Origin: an uncultured Microbulbifer sp.
GTDB taxonomy: Bacteria; Pseudomonadota; Gammaproteobacteria; Pseudomonadales; Cellvibrionaceae
Reading direction: 5' to 3'
NCBI RefSeq assembly: GCF_947489355.1
Contig: NZ_CANLDD010000001.1
Location: forward strand, 62,001 to 126,000
DNA length: 64,000 nt
Position 1 is the first letter of the stretch. Each line of letters starts with the position of its first letter. The translations under genes were made by a program, and so were the position numbers. Below are positions 36,494 through 44,450 of this stretch, one piece after another. Below the pieces are notes generated by a model that was not told where the DNA came from, made no database searches, and saw nothing but the letters and a program-made list of their open reading frames with translations.

Positions 36494-37256
36494 TTAGTTG
36501 CCTTAAAATAGGTACACGGCTTCCCCGAGCATGCATCAGAATCCAAATCCGGATTATTGGTAAAGGGACTCTTCCCAGCCCTATGTATACCGGGTTTAGC
36601 CTAACCATACACACAGAGGTGCTATTTCAAAACGACACCCCGTCATCACCCACCCACCACACTACGATACAATACGGTGCGTCCGGTTGCGCATACCCAG
36701 GTTTATTAAAATGCTCCGTTTGGGGGGTAAAATTTCCCTTCTATATCCTTTACCGAAACAGGCCCTGGATGTCCAGAGCGCGAATTACGGATAGCTTGAT
36801 GCACGCAAATAGTTGCGTCGCTGGCGGGGGAACGGAACCTGGTGTCGTGTAAAGCTCCGCCTTAAGCCTCACCTTGATTGTATTTATTGCAAAAAGCGAT
36901 TAGGGTAGGTCAATTGTCCCGTTGCCCAATCCGTAAACCGGTGCTTATGAAGAAAAAATAAAAATAGCGCAACAATCATCATTTCACCCGCGAGCGCCCT
37001 ACAATACGAACGCTCGCGGGAAGCTCATAACCACAACCAATAAATTGATCAACCCGTCCATAAAGAAGGATCACATCATGACCCGGTGAGTAAGACGTAA
37101 GCGCCACCTCCCAGTGCAAGAACACCGAGAGATGGCTAACCCCAATAGATAACGTGATATCTAGCGAGGCTGTCTTGAATGATACGCCATACACTCGTTC
37201 GCCTTCAATTAACGTCTCCCTGAAGGCGAGCTTTTCGAGTCACTTTCGCCCCCGGC
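36494..37256. other. Gene-poor region with degraded sequence
   Basis: About 760 bp contain no intact gene. A minus-strand frame at about 37194-36979 (extending towards 37230 without a start) encodes a fragment of about 85 residues that I cannot identify. It may be the tail of a gene cut by the adjacent IS. A hairpin lies at 36987-37020. Confidence 0.4.
36987..37020. repeat. Perfect 10-bp-arm hairpin
   Basis: CCCGCGAGCG (36987-36996) and its complement (37011-37020) flank a 14-nt loop. There is no T-run, so a classical terminator is unlikely. It overlaps the end of the unidentified minus-strand fragment. Confidence 0.5.
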
Positions 37257-38542
37257 GGCCATGGCAAACGCATTCAATTAGTCTATTTTATGATCGTTTG
37301 ATCGGCAGTCAGTACTTTCCATAAATAATCACGATCCCACCCTGCGCGTTTTCTTCGACTCTCAATACCTCGTTTATGGGTGGTCTCCTGTTTCAATAAA
37401 TTTAACGCAATACATCGAATGAGCCCGATATTCTCTGCCGAAAAACCCACTCTCATTCTGCTCGCATCCTCCCTAAAAGCCACATTCAGGGGCCAGTGTA
37501 AATTAATTTCAATATCCCAATGCTTGCGAGCCGAGTGCATGAAATTATCGATATCGTCATAGGCTAAACTTGTGATAAAATATCTGACCGACTCCGTTGT
37601 TTTATGATTCCCCGTGCGTTTGACAATGAGCCGCCCAATGCTTCTCAAGCCTGGCCACCGATGCTCAAATTCAGGGCAGTCCCTAAGCCTAATCAAACTA
37701 TATTTTCGTGTCTCCATTCGACTGCGACCGCGTACTTTTTCTATCTTATGCCGGTTGTAGATCTTTTTATACTGGAAACTGCCCCCGTGAACAAAGAGCG
37801 CCTTGATTTCTTTTCCCAAGCTACCTTGGTTTCCTTTGGAATTGACTACATAGTCAGTATGCTGATTGATAATTTGTTGTTGGATTTTGGTCTGACAGCC
37901 CATGGCATCCAATGTGACGATACTGCCCTCAATATCAATTTTTTCTAATAATTTAGGAACAGCTGTAATTTCATTGGATTTTTCTTCTGTTTTGACTTGC
38001 CCTAGCATGATCTTATGCGAAGAGGCCCACGCAGCAACGGTATGAATCGGCTTGATTTTCTTTGTTTGACAACCTGAACCACGGCTCGCTTTACCATCAA
38101 TCGCAATGACCTTTTTAAAGGTCCATCTTGAGATAAGTCCAAAGAATTAATCCAGTTTCTAAAGCATTCCTCAAAGAAAGTAGGATTTATTTTTGCGAAT
38201 ACTCTTTCGAAGGTGTCATGGGTCGGTATTCCATTTTTTAGATCCAAAAAGCTTTGTAACCATTCCAGATTGGCTTCGGTAAACTCACAAACTTCAACCA
38301 TAGTGTTGGCGCCGCATATGGTCCCTTAAATAGATAGAGCAACAATGTCGATTAGGCTGTGTTTGAGGTGATGATTCTGCTGCCTTGGGTCTTCCAGGTT
38401 TTCAAAGTGGACAAAAAAGGTTTCTTCAAGGGACATAAGACACTCGTTTCTAAAGGGTCAACGAGTATCTTATTGGATTAGTTGTCCTGAGAATATTTCA
38501 ACGTTAGAAAGCAGGCGGCCTGTGGGTGCGTTTGCCATGGCC
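37257..38542 (-). mobile_element. ISAs1-family-like insertion sequence remnant
   Basis: The element is about 1286 bp, bounded by a perfect 16-bp inverted repeat: GGCCATGGCAAACGCA (37257-37272) and its complement (38527-38542). It encloses a minus-strand ISAs1-type transposase that is broken by an in-frame stop and a frameshift. No target-site duplication is apparent next to the repeats, so the exact ends are tentative. Confidence 0.65.
37283..38436 (-). pseudogene. ISAs1-family (H-repeat type) transposase, disrupted
   Basis: Reading from the ATG at 38436 gives MSLEETFFVHFENLEDPR. A TAA at codon 37 (38328-38326) follows, then the same frame continues ICGANTMVEVCEF to about 38145. A -1 shift near 38130 is then needed to read KVIAIDGKASRGSG, and this frame runs to 37283. 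The catalytic region (AIDGK, VTLDAMGCQTKIQ, WDIEINLHW) is recognisable. The shift sits on T TTA AAA G, a slippery heptamer, but the upstream stop means the product cannot be made in full in any case. Confidence 0.8.
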
Positions 38543-39460
38543 TCTGACTGCGCACCCCTACTCTAAACTTCCCTTTCTTTTTCCCACAAGGACTGCGCCT
38601 GTGGCGAAACAAACGGCGCGATGCGCTGTTTCCGAGCGTCTCTGTCACAGGTGAATCAAGAAGCCTATAAAGATGCCTATATTACCTTGTCGATTGTTTC
38701 AGCCACTGCGCCTGGGTGGGTATTTTGTTATTACGCTGGTCGCTATCACAGAGAACGCGGTGGATCTGCATATTGCTCCCGGCAAGGGTAACCGGGTGAT
38801 GCGAGCCGTGCGTTTACTGCGGCTATTGGAAGAAGCCTGGGCGCTTGAGGAGACCCCAACCGATCAGACCCCAGCCATCCTCAGGCCATTCAAGCACCGC
38901 CCCAATAAAAAGACGTAGCGCTGAGCGGCAGAGCGGGCGCTCTCGAAAGCCTGTGCAGCCCCGAGCAACACCGCAAACGCCTACCTTCTCATACGCTCCC
39001 TGGAAAGTTAAGCGCAGTCAGGACGGCAAGACAGTGCTCTTCTGCTTCGCCCTGGTGCCGTTGTAGATTCGCAAGGCCCGATTGCTGCAGGCGGCACTGC
39101 CGTGGCTGCACCGGAAAGGTGTGTCAACGGACGAGAGAGAGAAGGCCCTGGCGATACGCGTATCTGGATAGTGGTGCAGTTTCACAGGCAATAGGACCAG
39201 ATGCGAGCCGGAATTTTGGTCGCCGTGACTGTTATTTTAGCGGGAAAGAGAATTGAGCTGAAAAAAACGAGTTAATATAGAGCCTTACAAATGATAGTCT
39301 ATTCCGGGATAGTAATCGCGATGACCGTTTTTCTATTTTGTACGACCGTATCAAATTTGTCCCATTGCTTAATTTCAATAGAAATTCTGTAGTGGTTACG
39401 CAGAATTGCTTTTGAAATAGTAATCAGGATAATAGTGGGCATGGTGAACACTATATAAAT
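38543..39460. other. Island stretch with unidentified coding fragment
   Basis: About 920 bp beyond the IS. A plus-strand frame at 38673-38918 (81 codons) has a protein-like sequence with a membrane-like start and a basic, Pro-rich end (ILRPFKHRPNKK). Another frame at 38845-39066 overlaps it and ends in DGKTVLFCFALVPL. They look like remnants of one decayed gene, but I cannot name a family. The rest, from 39070 on, is AT-rich and empty. Confidence 0.4.
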
Positions 39461-40120
39461 GTTAGGCTACCAGATGTAGCAACTTTTCGAATAATTTAAA
39501 CCAAAAGGAATTGTAATGCCAAGAATATTAGTGAACTGTCATGGCGGGCGGGTTGTTGGGCCTCCCATTAACCCTCCTCAGTTTCTAGTTCCAGCTGGCG
39601 TCTCAATACATTTTTATATAGTGGATGGAGGAATACTTCCGAATAATAATGGATGGAATATATTAAATCATAGACTTCAACGGTTGCCTGGAAATCCGGC
39701 AGGTATAACTACCATTGGCCCCAATCTAATGTGCCAAGATTATTATGGTGTTCCGTATGCTGCACTGGGCGTTGCAAATGGTATCCAGCTAGAAGTAGCC
39801 GGGAGAAGAGGTATACCATATTTCGATACAATTCTTGCAGCGGGTGGCGGACAAAATTGGGCGAACCCTGCTGCCAATACTGTACAGACTCAACGTGTCG
39901 TTTTACCTGCTGTTCAAGGTGGTGCACCTTACGCTAGATCAGTTGTTAGCTTGAGTAATATAGCAAATTGTCCCGGCATCACAGATGTCGACTGGATATC
40001 CTGTCGCGAACATTGGTAATTCTACTCATCTATGCTTAACAAGCACAGGCGCTCGGACAGAAAAAAGTGCCGCTCCTTCCTCACTCTGTTTTTTGCTATC
40101 GGTGATCTGAGGCGTTATAC
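39461..40120 (+). mobile_element. Candidate integron-type gene cassette with attC-like site
   Basis: A GTTAGGC core site (39461-39467, fits GTTRRRY) precedes a single gene. An 87-bp attC-like segment begins 14 nt after its stop, with inverse core GCTTAAC (40034-40040), followed by AAGCACAGGCGCTCGGAC, and ends TCTGAGGCGTTATAC (core GTTATAC, 40114-40120). In a circularised cassette GTTAGGC would face GCTTAAC, pairing 6 of 7 plus a G-T wobble, as expected for a true attC. The central stem is not well paired, and no integrase gene is in the window. Confidence 0.5.
39516..40019 (+). CDS. HGG-motif protein, Stv-type putative adhesin domain
   Basis: The 167-residue protein begins MPRILVNCHGGRVV and continues FLVPAGVSIHFYIVDGGILP, resembling the small Stv ('putative adhesin') domain seen alone or fused in bacterial surface and toxin-like proteins. 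No signal peptide or membrane segment is visible. An AAAAGGAA ribosome site precedes the ATG. It is AT-richer than the flanking core genes and sits in a possible gene cassette. The family call is a recollection from motif pattern; function is unknown. Confidence 0.55.
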   Translation: MPRILVNCHGGRVVGPPINPPQFLVPAGVSIHFYIVDGGILPNNNGWNILNHRLQRLPGNPAGITTIGPNLMCQDYYGVPYAALGVANGIQLEVAGRRGIPYFDTILAAGGGQNWANPAANTVQTQRVVLPAVQGGAPYARSVVSLSNIANCPGITDVDWISCREHW

Positions 40121-40164
40121 GTAAATAATGAAATACATTCAAAAAGCAGTTTTACCGGGGAGGC

Positions 40165-40417
40165 ATCCAATGATAATTTTGAGTCGGTTACCTACGAAGA
40201 TAAGCTGGATGAATATATAGAGGCCCAGAAAGGCTTGGCTAAAAAATACGGCATGAGTCATCTCTGGTCTGAATCTCATTTCATTGAAAAAGCAAAGCAC
40301 AGTATTGAATTGTGTACTTCATGTAATGAATGGACTATGGACCGTATAGCTAACCCTGTAAATGAAGTTGAGAGGGTGTTCAAAACTCTGTGTCAGCCAA
40401 GTAGCCTCATAGGCTGA
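40165..40417 (+). pseudogene. Truncated small hypothetical ORF, 3' end replaced by IS256 tail
   Basis: An open frame reading EASNDNFESVTYEDKLDEY through SIELCTSCNEWTMDRIANPVNEVER is cut at about 40370, where IS256-type terminal sequence begins. The remaining codons to 40417 are IS-derived. An ATG is available at 40235 and no clear start lies further upstream. It may be the remnant of a second cassette gene starting after the GTTATAC core. The product is unidentified. Confidence 0.45.
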
Positions 40418-40590
40418 TATATTTCTCCAGGCGATCCGGGAAGTGGATCGTCAGCTGTGACAGCGTCAAGTTCCAGTTCTGGATCGGGTGCGTCCAGCGC
40501 TCGGAGGCTTTCAGTATACCGGCGTAAAGCAGCTTGAGTAAGCTGTTCTCAACTGTGTGATTCTCCGTTGTGCCAAGCCTTAGATGCTCA
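40370..40590 (-). mobile_element. IS256-family transposase 3' fragment and terminal repeat
   Basis: The minus strand encodes ENSLLKLLYAGILKASERWT and then PIQNWNLTLSQLTIHFPDRL, the C-terminus typical of IS256/Mutator-type transposases, ending in TGA near 40416. Beyond it GAGAGGGTGTTCAAAACTCT looks like the terminal inverted repeat of such elements. The rest of the element is missing, so this is a dead one-ended remnant. Confidence 0.7.
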
Positions 40591-40618
40591 TACCAATAAA
40601 TCTAAAAAGGTGGAACTG

Positions 40619-40955
40619 ATGTCACTTTTATTTTCAATGTTTTTATTTTCACTTGCGATGTCTATATCGCCAGGCCCTGTAAATTTTGTGATTGTAGCTT
40701 CTGGTGCAAACTATGGGGTTAGAAAAACATTTTATTTTTTCAGAAACTACTATTGAATTTATACTATAACTGGTGTTTATTGGCCTTGGCTTTTATAAAA
40801 TAATTAATCTATATCCATTCCTCTTGAAATATATATCTATTGCTGGATCTTTGTTTATAATTTACATTGGATACTTGATCGCAATCTCAAAACCTGAAAC
40901 GAAAAAAGAAAAACAAAAAAGGCCAACATTTTTACACCCCAAAAAAATTAGGTGA
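40619..40955 (+). pseudogene. LysE/RhtB-family amino-acid exporter, frameshifted and truncated
   Basis: From the ATG at 40619 (AAAAGG upstream) the frame reads MSLLFSMFLFSLAMSISPGP, the LysE-family N-terminus, then breaks near 40735. The family sequence resumes in another frame from 40773 (FIGLGFYKIINLYPFLLKYI) and ends at 40955 after KEKQKRPTFL, about 110 residues in all. Full exporters have about 200 residues, so the gene is both frameshifted and truncated. The very AT-rich composition suggests foreign origin. Confidence 0.7.
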
Positions 40956-41087
40956 TCACAGCAGTTGGATTAAAATCAAACACATTGCATGCACTGTCAT
41001 CGCGCATGCAAAAAGCGTATTCTGAACTCACAAACTAAAGCCTTCTCACCGCTGCGGTGAGGGTTAGCCCACTCAATTTTGAAATAA

Positions 41088-41672
41088 ATGATGAAACTTT
41101 ACTACACCCCAAGTTCGCATTTTTCTCGAAAGGTAAGGATAATAATCGACGCGTTAAATTTATGTATCGAACTAATCGATATTGGTAACGTAGCTGAGCA
41201 AGCTGTTGGTGTTTTTGGTCCTAATCCACTGATGAAAGTACCAACACTTATTGATAACGGTGGTCCAGTCTTTGAGTCAGACTATATTGTTCAGTACCTG
41301 ATACAGCAATTTGACAGTATCGACCGATTCCATGTTTTAAAAAATAATACAAAGGTATTAAATGCACGTGCAGTGATGGATAGCATTATGTCTGCCGAGG
41401 TTGAGTTGATTCTTGCAGAGCGAACCGGGATAAATACTGATGCGTATCCGCGTTTTGATAAGACAAGAAGCTCTATTAATAACGGGCTGGATTGGTTGGA
41501 GTCGCATGCTGAGGTGTTTCTCGGCCAGCCTTCATACTTGCGCTTTCAGTTAAATTCCATGTGGGATCATTTAGCGTTGTATGGACTTGTCTCTTTCGAC
41601 TACCCCAGGTTGCGTGATAGCGTCGAACGGTTGAGAACTCTCACATATGTTGAGAAAAGCGCCCCTAGATGA
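41088..41672 (+). CDS. Glutathione S-transferase family protein
   Basis: The 194-residue protein has an N-terminal thioredoxin-like half (MKLYYTPSSHFSRKVRIIID) with the KVPTLIDNGGPVFESDYIVQYL segment (cis-Pro and the Glu-Ser glutathione-contacting pair), followed by a helical C-terminal half. Predicted to be a cytoplasmic glutathione-dependent enzyme. It has lower GC content than its chromosomal neighbours and lies at the right end of the accessory island. Substrate unknown. Confidence 0.82.
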   Translation: MMKLYYTPSSHFSRKVRIIIDALNLCIELIDIGNVAEQAVGVFGPNPLMKVPTLIDNGGPVFESDYIVQYLIQQFDSIDRFHVLKNNTKVLNARAVMDSIMSAEVELILAERTGINTDAYPRFDKTRSSINNGLDWLESHAEVFLGQPSYLRFQLNSMWDHLALYGLVSFDYPRLRDSVERLRTLTYVEKSAPR

Positions 41673-41875
41673 AATGCCACCTGCAAAATAAGGATAGGTT
41701 GTCAAACGAGTCCGGCCAGCTCAACTGGTGTAAATATATCGGGTGGGAATGAATGTTGGAAGGTTGACGTTAGTTTCGGGTTCTTTTACGGGTGGGCAAT
41801 GCCATGCCCGATAAGCGATAAGAAATCGTTGCCACATGGTGAGATAGCTCCCTGTGCATCGCCCCGCAGCTCGCA

Positions 41876-42631
41876 TTATCTCCCTTCCGCCGGGGTTTTA
41901 CCGGGGCTCGATTTTACCCAGCGCCCAAAAAGAATGCCTACCTCAAACAACAGCCACATAGGCAGAGCCAACAGAGATTGGGAAATCACGTCCGGTGGTG
42001 TCAGCAGCATACCGAACAGAAAACATCCCACAATTACATAGGGGCGTTTTTGCGCCAGAACCCTGGCATCCACCACGCCGCTCCAGATCAGCAGCACCGT
42101 CGCAATGGGAATTTCAAAGGCGAAGCCAAAAGCGAAAAACAACTTGAGTACCAGATCGAGATAACTGCGCATATCCGGCATGACCTTAATACCCGCAGGG
42201 GCAGAACCCACAAAGAAATCAAATAAAATGGGGAATACAACAAAATAGGCGAAGGCGATGCCCGCGTAAAAAAGCACTACGCTGGTCATCAGGATCGGGA
42301 TGGCTATCCGTTTTTCATTCTTGTACAGCCCGGGGGCGATAAAGGCCCAAGCCTGATACAGTACAAACGGGATGGCAATAAAAAAAGACAGGATAAATGT
42401 GGTTTTAAACGGGGTCAAAAAGGTGGAGGTCACCTCCGTGGCAATCATCCCCGCATCGCCAAGCAACCTGCCCTGCAAGGGATTGGCTATATAATCGTAA
42501 ATTTCCGCGGCAAAAGGCACCATGCCGGCGAATAAAATCACCACCACCAACAGAATACGCAGCAGGCGATCACGCAGTTCGATCAGGTGGTCGATAAACG
42601 GCTGATGACTGTCCTGTGACTGGTCGCTCAT
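41876..42631 (-). CDS. tatC: Sec-independent translocase subunit TatC
   Basis: The 251-residue protein has six predicted membrane helices and the TatC signatures HLIELRDRLLRI near the N-terminus and FAFGFAFEIPIA mid-protein. TatC recognises twin-arginine signals such as that on the MepK-like protein at 17418. Its start overlaps the tatB stop (42628-42631). It is the last gene of the ubiE-ubiJ-ubiB-hisI-hisE-tatABC run. Confidence 0.96.
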   Translation of the reverse strand: MSDQSQDSHQPFIDHLIELRDRLLRILLVVVILFAGMVPFAAEIYDYIANPLQGRLLGDAGMIATEVTSTFLTPFKTTFILSFFIAIPFVLYQAWAFIAPGLYKNEKRIAIPILMTSVVLFYAGIAFAYFVVFPILFDFFVGSAPAGIKVMPDMRSYLDLVLKLFFAFGFAFEIPIATVLLIWSGVVDARVLAQKRPYVIVGCFLFGMLLTPPDVISQSLLALPMWLLFEVGILFGRWVKSSPGKTPAEGR

Positions 42632-43200
42632 GGCTGGCTGTCTTTTTCCTGTTGCGATTCTTTTTCTGTGTCCTGGGCGATATTCTCTGGGTGGTCCGGA
42701 TTCATGTCCGGATCGCCGAAATCGTGCCAGTGTTCCGGGTATTCCGGATCCTGAAGCTCCTCTGCCGTTTCATCCTGCTCGGGTAGATAGTCCTCTTTTT
42801 CCGCTCGCGGATGGGTGGGACTGGGCTCGGCTGGAACAGTGCCTTCGGCAGCTTCCGTCTGCGTCGGTTCTCCTTTAGGGAGTGGCGTCCCGGAGGCGGT
42901 TTCGCGGGCCTGCTGCTCTAGGGAGCCGGTGATTTCCTGATTGGTTTCTGTGAAGGTCTGCTCCATTTCCCGGCGGCTCTCTTCGATTTCGCGCAGGATA
43001 CGCTCATTGTGCAGTTCACGGCGGATATCATCGGCACCCACTTCTTTTTCCAGTTCCTCGCGAGCGCTGTGCAGGGTGCGCTTCAGCGCGGACCACCAGC
43101 GCGCAGTGGTACGGATGGCGTCGGGCAGGCGCTCGGGGCCCACCACAAGCAGAGCCACCACGGCGACCACCAGTAGTTCAAAAAAGCCGATATCAAACAC
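42628..43200 (-). CDS. tatB: Sec-independent translocase subunit TatB
   Basis: The 190-residue protein has the TatB N-terminal membrane segment MFDIGFFELLVVAVVALLVVGP and RLPDAIRTT amphipathic helix, then a long acidic, Pro/Glu-rich tail (about 100-190) ending in repeated Gln/Glu/Asp. TatB partners TatC in the signal-peptide receptor. The tail is longer and more acidic than in E. coli TatB (171 residues). Confidence 0.94.
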   Translation of the reverse strand: MFDIGFFELLVVAVVALLVVGPERLPDAIRTTARWWSALKRTLHSAREELEKEVGADDIRRELHNERILREIEESRREMEQTFTETNQEITGSLEQQARETASGTPLPKGEPTQTEAAEGTVPAEPSPTHPRAEKEDYLPEQDETAEELQDPEYPEHWHDFGDPDMNPDHPENIAQDTEKESQQEKDSQP

Positions 43201-43228
43201 GGAGTACCACTCCCGTAATGGTTGCGGT

Positions 43229-43510
43229 TTACTTGTCCTGGGACTGCTGGTCTTTTTCCTTGGTCACACTGCCCTGGCCGGGCTTTGCCTCCGCATCCTG
43301 CTGCAAGCGCTCGGGATCTTTGTCCTTATCGGCATCCTTATTTTTATCATCGCCCTTGCTTTTGTCATCGTCCTTGATCGCCTTGCGGAAACCCTTAATG
43401 GCGCCACCCAGATCTCCACCGAGATTTTTCAGGCGCTTGGTTCCGAACAGCAGCAGGACAATCACCAGAATAATCAACAACTGCCAGATGCTAATTCCAC
43501 CGAATCCCAT
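43229..43510 (-). CDS. tatA: Sec-independent translocase subunit TatA
   Basis: The protein has 93 residues from the ATG at 43510, beginning [20 protein letters not shown], then an amphipathic helix ([24 protein letters not shown]) and a Lys/Asp-rich tail. TatA oligomers form the translocation path. GGAGA precedes this start; an upstream ATG (43522) exists but is less typical of the family. Confidence 0.94.
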   Translation of the reverse strand: MGFGGISIWQLLIILVIVLLLFGTKRLKNLGGDLGGAIKGFRKAIKDDDKSKGDDKNKDADKDKDPERLQQDAEAKPGQGSVTKEKDQQSQDK

Positions 43511-43637
43511 AATTGTCTCCATATCATTTGCTTTAACAGTCAAGCCGCGCTCTGCGCGCTTCGACCGCCAGGGGTTAAGCCGTAATTTTTCAGAAGCCCT
43601 TTATAACCCAGTATCACAGGAGGCGCCCAATCCGTAT

Positions 43638-43976
43638 TCAGCCCTCGTTAGATCGCGCTGCTTTTTCCTCCAGGCCGGAAAGATCGAAACGACGGCCCAG
43701 TTCACACAGCACATCCTGCGAATTCGCGCCCAGATGGGACAGCATCACCAGGGTGTGAAACCAGAGATCCGCTGTTTCGGCAATCATATCCCGATTGTCA
43801 CCGCTGGTCTGCGCATCCTTGGCTGCGAGAATGGCCTCTGTGGCTTCCTCTCCGACCTTTTCCAGAATCTTGTTCAGTCCCTTTTCGTGCAGGCTGGCCA
43901 CATAGGACTGTTGCGCGCCTCCTGCGCGCTTGCGATCTTCCAATACAGCGTCCAGTTGTTTGAGCAGGTCTCTCAT
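43638..43976 (-). CDS. hisE: Phosphoribosyl-ATP pyrophosphatase
   Basis: The 112-residue protein performs the second step of histidine synthesis (PR-ATP to PR-AMP plus pyrophosphate). It has the MazG-type helical motif [15 protein letters not shown] and [13 protein letters not shown]. The frame is open to 44036, but homologues begin near [12 protein letters not shown], so 43976 is used. It lies 8 nt after the hisI stop. Confidence 0.93.
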   Translation of the reverse strand: MRDLLKQLDAVLEDRKRAGGAQQSYVASLHEKGLNKILEKVGEEATEAILAAKDAQTSGDNRDMIAETADLWFHTLVMLSHLGANSQDVLCELGRRFDLSGLEEKAARSNEG

Positions 43977-43984
43977 GGCGGGGC

Positions 43985-44386
43985 TCACTTGTAGATGGCT
44001 GCGGGGTCCTGGATCACCGGCAGGTTTAACTGCCACTCCCCATCGCTAAAACGCTGGTAAAAGCAGCTGCTGCGCCCGGTGTGACAGGCAATGCCGCCTT
44101 GCTGTTCCACCAGCAGCAGTACCGTGTCACCGTCACAGTCAAGGCGCATCTCGTGCACCCTCTGCTGGAAACCGGAGGACTCGCCCTTGCGCCACAGGCT
44201 TTTGCGCGAACGCGACCAGTAAACCGCATAACCCTCGCTGGCGGTGAGCGCCAGGGATTCGCGATTCATCCACGCCAGCATCAACACCAGCCCAGTATTA
44301 AAGTCCTGGGCAATGGCGGGCACCAAGCCGTCGCTGTTCCAGCAGACCTGGTCGAGAAAACCACTCGTCGCTTTTGCCTGAGTCAA
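43985..44386 (-). CDS. hisI: Phosphoribosyl-AMP cyclohydrolase
   Basis: The 133-residue protein catalyses the third step of histidine synthesis. It has [27 protein letters not shown], the metal-binding DCDGDTVLL and the Cys-containing ACHTGR. It is a separate hisI gene, not a hisIE fusion. The start codon is TTG behind a strong GGAGGAG, five nt upstream. Confidence 0.94.
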   Translation of the reverse strand: MTQAKATSGFLDQVCWNSDGLVPAIAQDFNTGLVLMLAWMNRESLALTASEGYAVYWSRSRKSLWRKGESSGFQQRVHEMRLDCDGDTVLLLVEQQGGIACHTGRSSCFYQRFSDGEWQLNLPVIQDPAAIYK

Positions 44387-44450
44387 TGTCTCCTCCTTCG
44401 GAGTTCCAAGTGTAGGCCGCTCCGCTGCCGCTCAGCCGGCCTGGCCAGAG

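Noticed and set aside
41045-41069. CTCACCGC-T-GCGGTGAG hairpin followed by GTTAGCC, considered as another attC site
   Set aside because: The core does not fit GTTRRRY and no matching inverse core lies upstream; kept only as a hairpin.
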